A DNA stretch of 64,000 nt from JANQTF01 sp036835375 (lineage in GTDB: Bacteria; Bacteroidota; Bacteroidia; J057): contig DAITMB010000002.1 of the NCBI GenBank assembly GCA_036835375.1, positions 35,429 to 99,428 on the forward strand, read 5' to 3'. The position numbers and the translations under genes are program-made. Shown piece by piece: positions 8,243 to 17,841 of the stretch (the first letter of the stretch is position 1; every line of letters begins with the position of its first letter). Below the pieces are notes generated by a model. The model was not told the DNA's origin, ran no database searches, and was given only the letters and a program-made list of their open reading frames with translations.

Positions 8243-8956
8243 TTATGCAGCAGGAAATCGTGCGTCTAACATCTCGATCAATTCATCCATCGCCTCATAG
8301 TCCAGCATCCCGAACGATTCCTCCGCTTCTGCCCCCAGCAAAATTCCAGTTGGCATCCAGGAGGATTCCCGTATGAAGGCCTGCGCCTGTTCCAAGCTTG
8401 CAAAATGTAGCCACAGATGTGATGCCCATTCTTCCCAGACCGCAGGTGCAGCTTCGCAGGAGACTATGATGCGAATCTCATTTCCATCCTGATTTCCCTT
8501 TTCCAGCACCGATGTGATCGCAGACACTGAATCGTTTTCTGTAGCACGGAGCCACACTTCGCGGCCAGGCAAGGTTTGATTTGTCCAATCCTGCCAAGGC
8601 AAAGAGATGGCCCCGATTTCTACACTTCCTCCTAATGAATCGAGTTCCTGCATCGAATCAACGCTCAGTTCAAGCACGACTTGTGGCCCGGCGATCCATG
8701 ACACCATGCTCCAAATCAAGTTGCTCGCAAGCATGCGCATGCTCCCACGCTCCAAGCTGAACACCAGATAATCAACCCCAACGGCGGCACAGGATCGAGC
8801 ATCTTGAAGATTGGTCAGCGGTCCGACCGCGAGAAGTGGGCGCATGAAATAGGAAATTTTGTCTGCGAAGGTAGGCAGTAGCGCTTGCAAGCGAAAGAAA
8901 GCCATTCGATTCCTTTGACGAACTTGGTTTAACAAGGACTGCCACGCGATCGACAT
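8243..8956 (-). CDS. TrpF-like protein lacking the catalytic motif
   Basis: 237 residues. The segment LLAVGPLTNLQDARSCAAVGVDYLVFSLERGS aligns in pattern with the KICGITNLEDA...GAD.LGFIF start of phosphoribosylanthranilate isomerase. The catalytic Cys of KICG is replaced (LAVG), and the C-terminal phosphate-binding GGL motif is not evident. About 25 residues precede this region. I infer a diverged TIM-barrel protein without isomerase activity. It follows the PKD-repeat gene by 49 bases on the same strand and may share its transcript. Its function is unknown. Confidence 0.6.
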   Translation of the reverse strand: MSIAWQSLLNQVRQRNRMAFFRLQALLPTFADKISYFMRPLLAVGPLTNLQDARSCAAVGVDYLVFSLERGSMRMLASNLIWSMVSWIAGPQVVLELSVDSMQELDSLGGSVEIGAISLPWQDWTNQTLPGREVWLRATENDSVSAITSVLEKGNQDGNEIRIIVSCEAAPAVWEEWASHLWLHFASLEQAQAFIRESSWMPTGILLGAEAEESFGMLDYEAMDELIEMLDARFPAA

Positions 8957-9005
8957 TTGTCAATGGGCGTGGCAGTCACATCGATGGCGTTTGTTCTAAC
9001 TAGAT

Positions 9006-12000
9006 CTAAACACAATCCAGGCCGGGTCTTGCCAAGAGCAGCGCAACGAAAGCAAAGGCAAGCAAGAAGATCAGGAAAAACTGAAAAAAACGTCCAGCTC
9101 CGGCCTTCAGCGCGCATTTTGCAAACCAAAATCCTGCAAAGATTCCTGCCAAAACAAATGTCCCAATACCCCAAAACATCCAATTTGGCAAGCATTCCTG
9201 TAGAAAAAAGGCCACTCCCGTCATGGTCAACATCATGGGCCATCCCACAGACAATCCGCCACATACGTCAGGCGGACATCCCCGCTTGATCCCTATGTGC
9301 TGCCACAAATAGACCGCCGCGCCAAAAATCAAGATCAGCACAAACACCACAGGAGAGAGCCACCCCGATGGAGCCGGATCTACATTCGCAGCGGAACACA
9401 CGAGCCAGCCACCCGCTGCGATCGACCCAAACCAGGCAACCAAGAGCGGCCATAGGGTACACCAAGGATCTTTGACCCCCTGTCCCGGAACTGTCACAGA
9501 AGCCAGTGCACTGGACTCGCAGGCACCCGGCCCGAGGGCACGCACCTTGATTTGGCGCTGCTTTGGAGCACTTTCGGAAGTAAAAGTATGTGTAGCCTTC
9601 GGCTGTAAAGTCTCCTGAGTCGGGGAGCCATCCCCCCAATTCCATTCGTAGCGATCCGGCTTTCCAGAATGGAGACCAAGTTCTGCACTGACTTCGTATG
9701 AGGTCGTACTTGTGCCTTTCTTGGTGAGCGTGAGGTCACCTAGGACGGGACAAGGGGCAGCTCCTTCGGGAAGGCTGACATGAACTGTTTGACGAGATTC
9801 ACAAGATCCGGGGCCAGTACCTGTAACTTTGACCTCATGACTGGCTCCTGCGCTCCGCTGATATGTGTGAACGATTTCAGGATCGCTAGTTGATAGGATC
9901 GGCGTGCCGTCTCCAAAGTCCCAATCGTAAGATTGAGGTGCGCCCACCTGCGTCACTGGAACAAATCCGATGGAGACAGTATCTACCGTCTCAGACTCAA
10001 CATAGGTATCGATTCGCGAAATGACGGGACAAGCTTCCGCCATAGGAACGACCAGCGACACCTCTCCATTTCCCTGACAAATGCCCGGCCCCTCTGTCCG
10101 CACCGACACGAAATATGTTGGCGATTGGCCTGCCCATCGCGCAAATTCATGGGTAACTTGAGGGGTCGTCGTCTCTTCGACAGCGGATCCATCACCAAAA
10201 TTCCAATAGTAAGCACTCGCTGGTAAGCTACTTCCGAAGAAAAACTCGTAGTTGACCAAGGTAACTGTCCGGGAAATTTCTTTGACCGTCAATGGTTGAA
10301 AGACGGGACAACGCGCTGGAATGAGTAGAGAACCCTTTCGCTCAACAGGCCCGCAAGTCCCCGGTCCTGCCACCAGAACGGTTACCGTCGCAGCAAAGGG
10401 TTCACCAGCTCGGGTCGCATACTCATGCGTAGCGCTGGGCGTGCTCGTTTGTTCAGGGGAAGAACCATCCCCCCAGTTCCATGAAAAAGTAGTAGGAGCA
10501 GGTCCTGCCGAGGTGATATTTGCCTTGACGATCCATCCAGAATCATTGTCTGCTGGAATCAACTCCAAGACGAGGCCATCCGGAACAGGACAGTAGGCAG
10601 GGATGGGTACCACCGCGTGAGATTCGCTTTCACAAGCTCCCGGTCCTTGCGAACGAAGTACCACCCGATAGCTTTTCTCCTCCCCAGCCACAGCCGCAAA
10701 AGAATGGATGGCAACTGGCTGAATAGTTTGTTCCTCGGGGCTGCCATCCCCCCAATTCCACCGAAACACGGAAGGCTTTGGATCTTGGTAACTGGCCTCG
10801 AAAGCGACAGAGAAGGAATCCTCCACCAATGCCTGCGGAACGACTTTGAGCTGGCTCAACAGCGGACAGGGAAGTGCCGGAATCTCGACGGGCAGCGTGA
10901 GCGATGATAGGCATGAAGCAGGTCCGACCGCCGTAACCTTCAGAATGACTGGCGAGGATTCCCCTGCTCTTCCCTGATAGTCGTGAGAAAGGCTGGTTCC
11001 TAGGCTTTGCTCGGGTGCCGAGCCATCTCCCCATTCCCACAGCAGGCGGTCAGGACTGGGTCCTACAAGTGTGACGCTTGCTTGAAGGGTCCATACTAAC
11101 CCGTTATGCGAGAGCCATTCGGCCTGAACTTGAGACAAGGCAGGACATACGCCCGGAATCAGCACTTGTGTGACGGCTTGCTGATCGCAAGTGCCAGGAC
11201 CAAAGGTGCTGACTTGAATATTAAAAGACCGTTGATCCCCGGCTGGCCGGGCATAGGTATGGCTGGCCTGTGTACCAGTCCCTTCTGATTGGGGCGATCC
11301 ATCGCCCCAATCGATACGGAAGCGATCTGGCTTAGGACCGATGGCGTGGAGGTTGAGAGATACCTGCGCGTCGCCTGGCTGGAGGTCGGCTACTTTCGCA
11401 CTCACCGAGATGATCGGGCATACTCCCGGCACCTCGACCAGCACTGTGGCGTCGGAGACGCAACTGGCTCCTGGTCCTGTCGCAGTCACTTTCACCGTCC
11501 GACGAATGTCCAGTCCTCCGCTGGCAGCAAAGGCATGGCTGGCTTCAGGGACCGTTGTGACGATCTCATCGGATCCATCTCCCCAGTTCCAGCGGAAGGA
11601 ATCTGGCGTTCCATGGCGCATGTTGACCTGAAACCGGACCAAGAAGACGTTCCCATCCATTTCCCCTTCCTCAGCAGTGAGGGAGCTGATTTCTGGACAT
11701 GGCAGTGGCTCGATGGTAGCCTTGGTAGATAGTGCTGCTGTGCAGTTGCCAGGCCCTGAAGAGCTGACGTTGATGGTAAATGTGCGCTCATCTGTCTTTC
11801 TGGGATAGCTGTGGGAGGCATTGGGTACAGTCGTTTGCTCGGTCTCTGATCCATCGCCCCAATCCCAGCGATACGTCGTGCCAGGCACGTGGTCTCCGGC
11901 CAATCCTACGATGAATTGGGCGGTATCTAGGCCTGGATATGAGACTTCGGTGTTGCCGATGCGCCACACAGGGCAATACCCAGGCACAGCCCAGGTTCTC

Positions 12001-12755
12001 GATAGAGACGAAATGCAGCCTTCTGGCCCGATAGAAGTACACGAAATGACAAAATCCAGATCACGGCCTAGTGCCTTGGGATAGGTGTGCGTAGCTGTGG
12101 GCAATAGGGTGGTTTCCTCAGGGCTACCGTCCCCCCAGTTCCAGCGGAATCCTCTGCTAGGCCCATTTGCGAGGCTCACATGTGCTGCAATGGCCAGCTC
12201 GAATTCATCATTGGCAGATGCTTCGTAAATGGTTAAATCCAGCAACTGTGGGCATTCCCTTGTTAAGCCCATGAATTTCCCACTGAAAGGATATTGATGG
12301 CGAAATGGCTTGAAATTCACAATGAAAGTCCATCCGTCTTCCCCTTTTGAACGCTCATCCATCATGTTCCTGCGACTACCGCCTGAAAGATCTTTCATCT
12401 CCCATTCGTCCACAAGGCAATGGTCACCAGGAACCAAACCAAACCCAAGGGCGGCGTCTTCTGCTACTCCAAAGATCTGCGAAATGGCAACGGTTCCTTT
12501 AACTCCTTCGGGATTTCGCTCGCAGTAATAGCCTCCGAGAATGGTAAAAAACCGATTCGCCTCTCCCTGCTTTTGAAGGTCGAGTACTTCAATGGTTGCG
12601 CCAAGAAGATCAGAAGGGTGAAAATCTGAAGGACTCCCACCTTTCCTTGTCGAAAAGATGACTCCGTAATCCGCAAAGCCATTTCGCTCAATAGGTCCAG
12701 AGCGAATAGAATGTCGCTCGGTCAATAAAGGGGCTTGAATCAGGGGGACAGACAT
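9006..12755 (-). CDS. Giant PKD-repeat protein with C-terminal membrane domain
   Basis: 1249 residues. Residues 1-165 form a unique N-terminal region with no signal peptide. Ten tandem PKD-type modules of about 90 residues follow (about 168-1080). Each has the core (W/F)GDGS followed by a HxY/F pair, and most end with GPGxC...IPGxCP. The last 165 residues hold about five hydrophobic helices (such as SPVVFVLILIFGAAVYLW and FFQFFLIFLLAFAFVALLLA) with several Cys. PKD modules usually act outside the cell in adhesion or assembly. The missing signal peptide together with C-terminal helices is unusual. I do not recognise the N-terminal domain. The TrpF-like gene lies 49 bases downstream. Confidence 0.8.
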   Translation of the reverse strand: MSVPLIQAPLLTERHSIRSGPIERNGFADYGVIFSTRKGGSPSDFHPSDLLGATIEVLDLQKQGEANRFFTILGGYYCERNPEGVKGTVAISQIFGVAEDAALGFGLVPGDHCLVDEWEMKDLSGGSRRNMMDERSKGEDGWTFIVNFKPFRHQYPFSGKFMGLTRECPQLLDLTIYEASANDEFELAIAAHVSLANGPSRGFRWNWGDGSPEETTLLPTATHTYPKALGRDLDFVISCTSIGPEGCISSLSRTWAVPGYCPVWRIGNTEVSYPGLDTAQFIVGLAGDHVPGTTYRWDWGDGSETEQTTVPNASHSYPRKTDERTFTINVSSSGPGNCTAALSTKATIEPLPCPEISSLTAEEGEMDGNVFLVRFQVNMRHGTPDSFRWNWGDGSDEIVTTVPEASHAFAASGGLDIRRTVKVTATGPGASCVSDATVLVEVPGVCPIISVSAKVADLQPGDAQVSLNLHAIGPKPDRFRIDWGDGSPQSEGTGTQASHTYARPAGDQRSFNIQVSTFGPGTCDQQAVTQVLIPGVCPALSQVQAEWLSHNGLVWTLQASVTLVGPSPDRLLWEWGDGSAPEQSLGTSLSHDYQGRAGESSPVILKVTAVGPASCLSSLTLPVEIPALPCPLLSQLKVVPQALVEDSFSVAFEASYQDPKPSVFRWNWGDGSPEEQTIQPVAIHSFAAVAGEEKSYRVVLRSQGPGACESESHAVVPIPAYCPVPDGLVLELIPADNDSGWIVKANITSAGPAPTTFSWNWGDGSSPEQTSTPSATHEYATRAGEPFAATVTVLVAGPGTCGPVERKGSLLIPARCPVFQPLTVKEISRTVTLVNYEFFFGSSLPASAYYWNFGDGSAVEETTTPQVTHEFARWAGQSPTYFVSVRTEGPGICQGNGEVSLVVPMAEACPVISRIDTYVESETVDTVSIGFVPVTQVGAPQSYDWDFGDGTPILSTSDPEIVHTYQRSAGASHEVKVTGTGPGSCESRQTVHVSLPEGAAPCPVLGDLTLTKKGTSTTSYEVSAELGLHSGKPDRYEWNWGDGSPTQETLQPKATHTFTSESAPKQRQIKVRALGPGACESSALASVTVPGQGVKDPWCTLWPLLVAWFGSIAAGGWLVCSAANVDPAPSGWLSPVVFVLILIFGAAVYLWQHIGIKRGCPPDVCGGLSVGWPMMLTMTGVAFFLQECLPNWMFWGIGTFVLAGIFAGFWFAKCALKAGAGRFFQFFLIFLLAFAFVALLLARPGLDCV
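9700..12250 (-). repeat. Array of ten PKD-module coding repeats
   Basis: Degenerate direct repeats of roughly 270 bp encode ten PKD modules. On the plus strand they show as recurring complements of the W-G-D-G codons (atccccccag/ccatccccc-like blocks), for example near 12130, 11850, 11570, 11290, 11030, 10750, 10470, 10190, 9910 and 9630. Divergence between copies argues against recent expansion. Confidence 0.75.
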
Positions 12756-13293
12756 AATAATAGCGTATGAGAGGAGTTTGACCCGCCGTGACTACATGGG
12801 CGGGAAGAATACTGGTGATCAATCTTAGGACAAAAATGCACCAGCGGGATACACGTGTGGAGTTTTCGAAAAGAACGGTGCTGAACAACTGTCTGGGAAA
12901 AGATAAAAGCACGAAATGAGCGATTATTCAAGTTACCAAAAATCTTTAAACACAAGCGAAAACTTGAAAATCTGAAGATGGCACTTCAACTTCAACGCCC
13001 TTTTCCAATGCGAGCTGGCTTTTTCTCATGATGGATTATCCGTGAGGCCAGGTGATGTGGAAGAAGAATTAATTGGCACGAAAAGAGCTAGAATAAATAG
13101 GGGCTAGCACGTAAGACTTTGAAGATTCGAGCAGCAGAATGCGGCGATTTTTCCATTGATCATGAGCATTTACCAACCAGATGCGCTTTTACGTGTAGAT
13201 CCTGGTCCATTAGAACACAAAAAGAATCTCGTTTTTTTGTCCGGGAAAATGGTTTAGGTTGCCGAACATTTTCCCAGCTCCTCTAACCATCAG
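12756..13293. other. Divergent intergenic region, no gene seen
   Basis: 538 bases between the PKD-repeat gene (minus) and the histidine kinase gene (plus). It must hold both promoters, but I see no clear TAnnTTTG box. An inverted repeat CCCGCC/GGCGGG at 12782-12804 lies in the leader of the PKD gene. Short ORFs here have no protein-like features. Confidence 0.5.
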
Positions 13294-15450
13294 ATGAACC
13301 CTAGCGAATCCTCTACCTCCTACCTTGCCGAATACCCATTGATCGAGTGGCTTCGTCGCCACGAGGGTCAACAGGCGCCCAATGATCCCAAGGGATTGTT
13401 GACGCACCCTGCTGTGGGCAGTCTGTCGCTCCGGCACATTACTTCGAGCAGTCCGGAAACAGTAGGGGGGGGAGGATCCAAATCGGGACTTTCATCTCGT
13501 ATGTCCATTTTCTCCATTGAGCAGGAAGTGCTCCTTCTCAGAGTGAGCGGCACGCTCCGCGAGCCGGATGCCCAAGGACTGCTGCAATTATTCCAGACTT
13601 CCACCTCTTTCACCAATCAGCAGCGACCTTCTGTGATCCTCGACTTGACCGAAGTTACTTCGGTCGCTTATCAAGCGAGAAAACGGCTCATCTTGGCACT
13701 CCACGTGCTTCGGAACCGCAGCCGGAAAGTGTACATGATCGGCTCCCCCACTGTGCAAGCACTCATGGAGATGCAAGACAAAATGTATCCTCTCTCCACT
13801 TCAATGGTCCATCGGGCTGCCTCCCTGCTTCATGCCATGGAGCTCGCTTTGCGACCTGACCCAGACCTACCCTCGCCTTTTAAGAGTTCCGCTGAGAATC
13901 CTTCTGAGATGAATGTCACCCCACAAGACTCCCAGTCAGCTACCAATATTCCTCCCCGCCAGCCCACCGGGCAAAACACTCAGTTGGAGCAGTTGGAGCA
14001 GCTCCGATCAGTCCTCAACAGCGCTCCTGATCCCATCTATTCTCTTGATTTGGAGGGTCACTTCATCGATACCAATCATGCTGGCAGGGCTTTTTTCAGG
14101 GATTATTTGCAGAAACCATTTTGGATCGGGCAGGAACTCCTGAGCGCATGGCCCCTCTTCACGCAGCAAGAGTGGAGCGAAGTGCTTGCAGGCTTAGGGC
14201 GGGGAGAAGCTTGGCAAGGACGGGTTTCGATCCCTTACCAAGAAGAAGAGCAATGTTTCTGGCTCTCCTTCTCGGCGGTGACACGGGGACAAGGGGGCAA
14301 GGTTACTGGGATTTCTTTATTTCTGAGGGATATAACGGAAGAATCCAAGGCCCAGGAAGAGGCCAAATATCAGCGGGAGCTGCTTGATTCGATTAGTTAT
14401 AGCATTCAGGAGGGCCTTTTCCGTAGCTCACCACAGCGGGGAATTATGTTTGTCAATCAGGCATTCGTGGAGATGTTTGGATATGACGACATCGAAGAAG
14501 TGATTCGCCTGGATCCTTATGAGTTGTATGTCAACGTCTCCCGGCGGGACGACTTTGTGCGCATCGTGCAGCAAGCCAATTCGTTTTTTAATGAAGAAGT
14601 TCAATTCAAGCGCAAGGATGGCAGCACCTTCTGGGGATTGATCAGCAGTGTGCGAAAAGTCGATAAAAATGGTATGGTCTATCACGACGGCGCGATCCGC
14701 AACGTGACCCAAATTCGGGAGGCCCAGCAAAGAATCAAGGAGAAGCACGACGAGCTTATGAAGGTCAACCGAGAGCTGGATAGCTTCGTTTACAGCGTTT
14801 CTCACGACCTGAGGGCGCCACTTGTGTCTTTGCTTGGATTGATCAATATCACCAAGATGGAGGCCTCCGATGACAACAAGATGCGCTATCTGGGCCTAAT
14901 GGAAAAAAGTATAGCTAGGCTCGACCACTTTATTCAGGACATCATCACCTACTCCCGAAACTCCCGTATGGAGCTACAATCCGTACCCGTGAACCTCAAA
15001 GCATTGGTGAATGAGGCGGTGGAGTCTTTGCGATTTGCTCAAGATGGACATCTTGAAATCCGCAATTTGGTACCTGCTTCCCTCATTTTGCGAAGCGATC
15101 TCCAGCGCCTCAAGCCCATCATCAACAATCTCCTCTCGAATGCCATTCGATACCGCGATATGAATAAGGCGGTGCAGTGGGTGGATATCTCCGCCGCTGC
15201 CACAGATGAAGGTGTCGAACTCAGCTTTCGAGACAATGGCATCGGTATCGCTTTGGAACATCAGGAAAAGGTATTTGAGATGTTTTATCGAGCTACAACC
15301 AAATCGCAGGGTTCAGGCATTGGCCTTTACATCGTGAGAGAGACGGTGCTGAAGCTTCAAGGCAAGATTCACCTCGAAACGACAGAAGGGCTAGGATCTT
15401 CTTTTATCCTAACCCTTCCTCACGATCCTGAGAAGCTGGAAAAAAAATAA
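13294..15450 (+). CDS. Soluble STAS-like/PAS hybrid sensor histidine kinase
   Basis: 718 residues with no signal peptide or membrane helix, so a cytosolic sensor. A STAS-like segment (about 70-190: EQEVLLLRVSGTLREPDAQGLLQLF ... PSVILDLTEVTSVAYQARKRLI) is followed by a linker and two PAS domains (about 235-350 and 355-475; the second contains NQAFVEMFGYDDIEEV and a PAC-like KDGSTFWGLISSV). HisKA follows with the phospho-acceptor His in FVYSVSHDLRAPL. The HATPase has the N box NNLLSNAIRY, G1 box DNGIGI and G2 box GSGIGLYIV. No response regulator is adjacent, so it is an orphan kinase. A STAS domain on a kinase suggests coupling to partner-switching control, but that is inference. Confidence 0.9.
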   Translation: MNPSESSTSYLAEYPLIEWLRRHEGQQAPNDPKGLLTHPAVGSLSLRHITSSSPETVGGGGSKSGLSSRMSIFSIEQEVLLLRVSGTLREPDAQGLLQLFQTSTSFTNQQRPSVILDLTEVTSVAYQARKRLILALHVLRNRSRKVYMIGSPTVQALMEMQDKMYPLSTSMVHRAASLLHAMELALRPDPDLPSPFKSSAENPSEMNVTPQDSQSATNIPPRQPTGQNTQLEQLEQLRSVLNSAPDPIYSLDLEGHFIDTNHAGRAFFRDYLQKPFWIGQELLSAWPLFTQQEWSEVLAGLGRGEAWQGRVSIPYQEEEQCFWLSFSAVTRGQGGKVTGISLFLRDITEESKAQEEAKYQRELLDSISYSIQEGLFRSSPQRGIMFVNQAFVEMFGYDDIEEVIRLDPYELYVNVSRRDDFVRIVQQANSFFNEEVQFKRKDGSTFWGLISSVRKVDKNGMVYHDGAIRNVTQIREAQQRIKEKHDELMKVNRELDSFVYSVSHDLRAPLVSLLGLINITKMEASDDNKMRYLGLMEKSIARLDHFIQDIITYSRNSRMELQSVPVNLKALVNEAVESLRFAQDGHLEIRNLVPASLILRSDLQRLKPIINNLLSNAIRYRDMNKAVQWVDISAAATDEGVELSFRDNGIGIALEHQEKVFEMFYRATTKSQGSGIGLYIVRETVLKLQGKIHLETTEGLGSSFILTLPHDPEKLEKK

Positions 15451-15541
15451 GCTTTCCCTCCACACAGAAACTCTCCAACAATTTCAACCCATAGGCTCCT
15501 CCTTCAGCTCCCCTGCGTGGAAGTCGATAGGGCAGCAGCAC

Positions 15542-17038
15542 TCAGTCTGCCAGCTTGAGCTTGTATTCGTAGAGTCGATTGATTCGGGGATAGAACCCTG
15601 CCAGCGTGACTTCGCCTTTGGCACCTTCGAGAATGCGCGAGACTTCTTCCGCCTCCTGGACGTCGCGCCCATTGAGCCGCAAAATCACAAAATTTTCCTT
15701 CATATCGGTCGTCTGACGAATGGTCCCCGCATAGAGTCTCGACACTAGCACTCCTTGCTTTACGCCAAGCCTGGTGCGCTCAGCTTCGGTGAGGTCGCGC
15801 ATTTCTAGCCCCAGTTGAGTCAACAATTCGGAGCGAAGCGGGAGAATCAACTCGGTGTTTCCCAGCTGATTGGTGAGGGTGAGCGGAATAGTTTTGAATT
15901 TACCCTCCCGAAAAATTTTCACTTGTATAACGTCACCCGGGCGGCTTCGCGCCACAATCTCGAGGAGTCGAGAGTCATTTTTAATAGAAAATCCTTCAAT
16001 TTCTACGATCACATCGCCTGACCTCAACCCCGCTTGATAGGCCCCGCCAAGATCTGATAACTCCTGCACGAAGACCCCCTCGGTCACAGAGATCTTGAGC
16101 TCCTGAGCAAGGGCTGGTGTGAGGTTTTGGCCAGAAACGATACCTAGAAAAGCACGTTGTACCGTGCCGTATGTCTTGAGGTCGCTCACAATTTTCTTCA
16201 CGAGATTGGCTGGCACCGCAAATGCATATCCCGCATAAGTTCCTGTGGGGGACGCAATGGCCGTGTTGACGCCAATAAGGTTGCCTTGCAAATCCACAAG
16301 GGCCCCACCAGAATTCCCCGGATTCACTGCGGCATCTGTCTGAATGAATGACTCGATGGCCATTTGATCCTTGATGATCTCAAGGTTGCGGCCGATCGCG
16401 CTGATGATGCCCGCTGTGGCTGTGGATGACAGGCTAAATGGATTGCCCACTGCCAACACCCATTCTCCGACCACGACTTCGTCTGAATTAGCCAAAGACA
16501 AAGTCGGCAAGTCCCGTGCATCAATCTGGAGGAGGGCAATGTCGGTAGAAGGATCGGTGCCGACGACCTTCGCAGAGAATGTGCGGTCATCGTAAAGGGT
16601 AATGGTGAGCTCGTCGGCGTCTTTGATGACGTGATTATTGGTGACTATGTAGCCATCAGCGCCTATGATCACGCCAGAGCCACTAGACACCTGCTGGCGA
16701 TTGTTGAATTGTCTTGGTGCCCGCCCGAATAGGTCATAGAACGGGTCATAAAAAGTGCTCGTGACGGTGCGAACAGACTTGATGTGCACTACGGCTGGCA
16801 TCGCCTTGGCTGCGGCCTCTTTAAAGTCGGTCAGGACTCCGACTGGCGAATGGGGATCGTAAGTCGGCAAGGTGCGCGACACTTGCACCGCAAAATCACG
16901 GCTCCCCTCAAGGTCATTGTCGCTGACTTCCACGTATCTGACGCCCAAGCCAGAAACGTGATAGGCACCGAGCATCGCGGCACTGATGCCCACGGTGAGG
17001 AGAATTTGTTGAAAAAGATTCTTCATGCTGTTCTTCAT
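15542..17038 (-). CDS. degP: HtrA/DegP-family periplasmic serine protease with two PDZ domains
   Basis: About 498 residues from the Met at 17038. Upstream in-frame codons exist to 17185, but MKNSMKNLFQQILLTVGISAAMLGAYH is the natural signal or anchor sequence. The trypsin-like domain shows the triad His in IVTNNHVIKDAD, Asp in STDIALLQID and Ser in NPGNSGGALVD. PDZ1 covers RAFLGIVSGQNLTP to KTIPLTLTN and PDZ2 the last 90 residues. The enzyme degrades or refolds damaged envelope proteins in the periplasm. It is monocistronic and divergent from the phosphatase gene. The family is certain; degP versus degQ is not resolved. Confidence 0.93.
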   Translation of the reverse strand: MKNSMKNLFQQILLTVGISAAMLGAYHVSGLGVRYVEVSDNDLEGSRDFAVQVSRTLPTYDPHSPVGVLTDFKEAAAKAMPAVVHIKSVRTVTSTFYDPFYDLFGRAPRQFNNRQQVSSGSGVIIGADGYIVTNNHVIKDADELTITLYDDRTFSAKVVGTDPSTDIALLQIDARDLPTLSLANSDEVVVGEWVLAVGNPFSLSSTATAGIISAIGRNLEIIKDQMAIESFIQTDAAVNPGNSGGALVDLQGNLIGVNTAIASPTGTYAGYAFAVPANLVKKIVSDLKTYGTVQRAFLGIVSGQNLTPALAQELKISVTEGVFVQELSDLGGAYQAGLRSGDVIVEIEGFSIKNDSRLLEIVARSRPGDVIQVKIFREGKFKTIPLTLTNQLGNTELILPLRSELLTQLGLEMRDLTEAERTRLGVKQGVLVSRLYAGTIRQTTDMKENFVILRLNGRDVQEAEEVSRILEGAKGEVTLAGFYPRINRLYEYKLKLAD

Positions 17039-17345
17039 ACTGTGCGGAGTAATGTATTCCGACTGGCTGAGATGTTTATCGGAAAAAGATACGGGAATCT
17101 TTCGATGGAAGTTAATAGATCTCCCAGTCCCCCTATCAGCCCTAGATCGACTGAGTATTTCGAACACCTGATTTTCATGTCCCATTGCCCCACACTTTTC
17201 GAAAATCTTGCTTCATGCTGACTCGCTTTGCGGACGCCCCTTATCCATGTCTGCTCTCCTCTTTCCGAAATATTTTTACATTTGACGTGCGACAATGAGC
17301 CTTGGGAGGGTTCATATACCGTAAAAAATCTCATCACCGAACGCC

Positions 17346-17813
17346 ATGACACGTGTACTATTCGTTTGCCTCGGAAACATCTGCCGCTCTCCAGCCGCCG
17401 AGGGCCTATTTCTCAAGCATCTCCAGCAAGCAGGGCGCGCTGGTGAATTCGATGTGGATTCTGCTGGCACGGGTGACTGGCACGTGGGAGATTTGCCGGA
17501 CCCTCGCATGAGAGAGACAGCTGCACGGCACAGCGTTTCCCTGCCCTCCCGCGCACGATGCATACGGCCCGAAGATCTGATAGAATTTGACTACATCGTG
17601 GCAATGGATCACCAAAATCTGAAGGATATCCACGCGATCAAAGAGCGCCTCCCATCCGCCACAGCTCAAGTGCTCCTGATGCGGGACTTTGACCTTGATG
17701 GAAAGGGCCAAGATGTGCCAGATCCATACTTCGGAGGACATCAGGGATTTGAGCAGGTGTTTCAGATTCTGGATCGCAGTACGTTCTCATTTCTACAGCA
17801 CATCAGCCAGTAA
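17346..17813 (+). CDS. Low-molecular-weight protein-tyrosine phosphatase
   Basis: 155 residues, the normal family length. The P-loop CLGNICRS (Cys8 nucleophile, Arg14) and the general acid Asp in DVPDPYFGG are both present, so the enzyme should be active. It dephosphorylates tyrosine residues in the cytosol; in many bacteria its partners are tyrosine kinases of polysaccharide export, but none is nearby. It converges with the DUF4403 gene, whose stop is 28 bases away. Confidence 0.95.
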   Translation: MTRVLFVCLGNICRSPAAEGLFLKHLQQAGRAGEFDVDSAGTGDWHVGDLPDPRMRETAARHSVSLPSRARCIRPEDLIEFDYIVAMDHQNLKDIHAIKERLPSATAQVLLMRDFDLDGKGQDVPDPYFGGHQGFEQVFQILDRSTFSFLQHISQ

Positions 17814-17841
17814 TTTTTTCTATCAAAAGAATGGCTCCGCT

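Noticed and set aside
9700..12250. CRISPR-like spacing of repeats
   Set aside because: The repeats are protein-coding PKD modules of about 270 bp with divergent sequence, not short identical direct repeats with spacers.
13163..13258. 31-codon plus-strand ORF upstream of the STAS-PAS kinase gene
   Set aside because: No domain, no start signal, and ends in front of the real gene without overlap.
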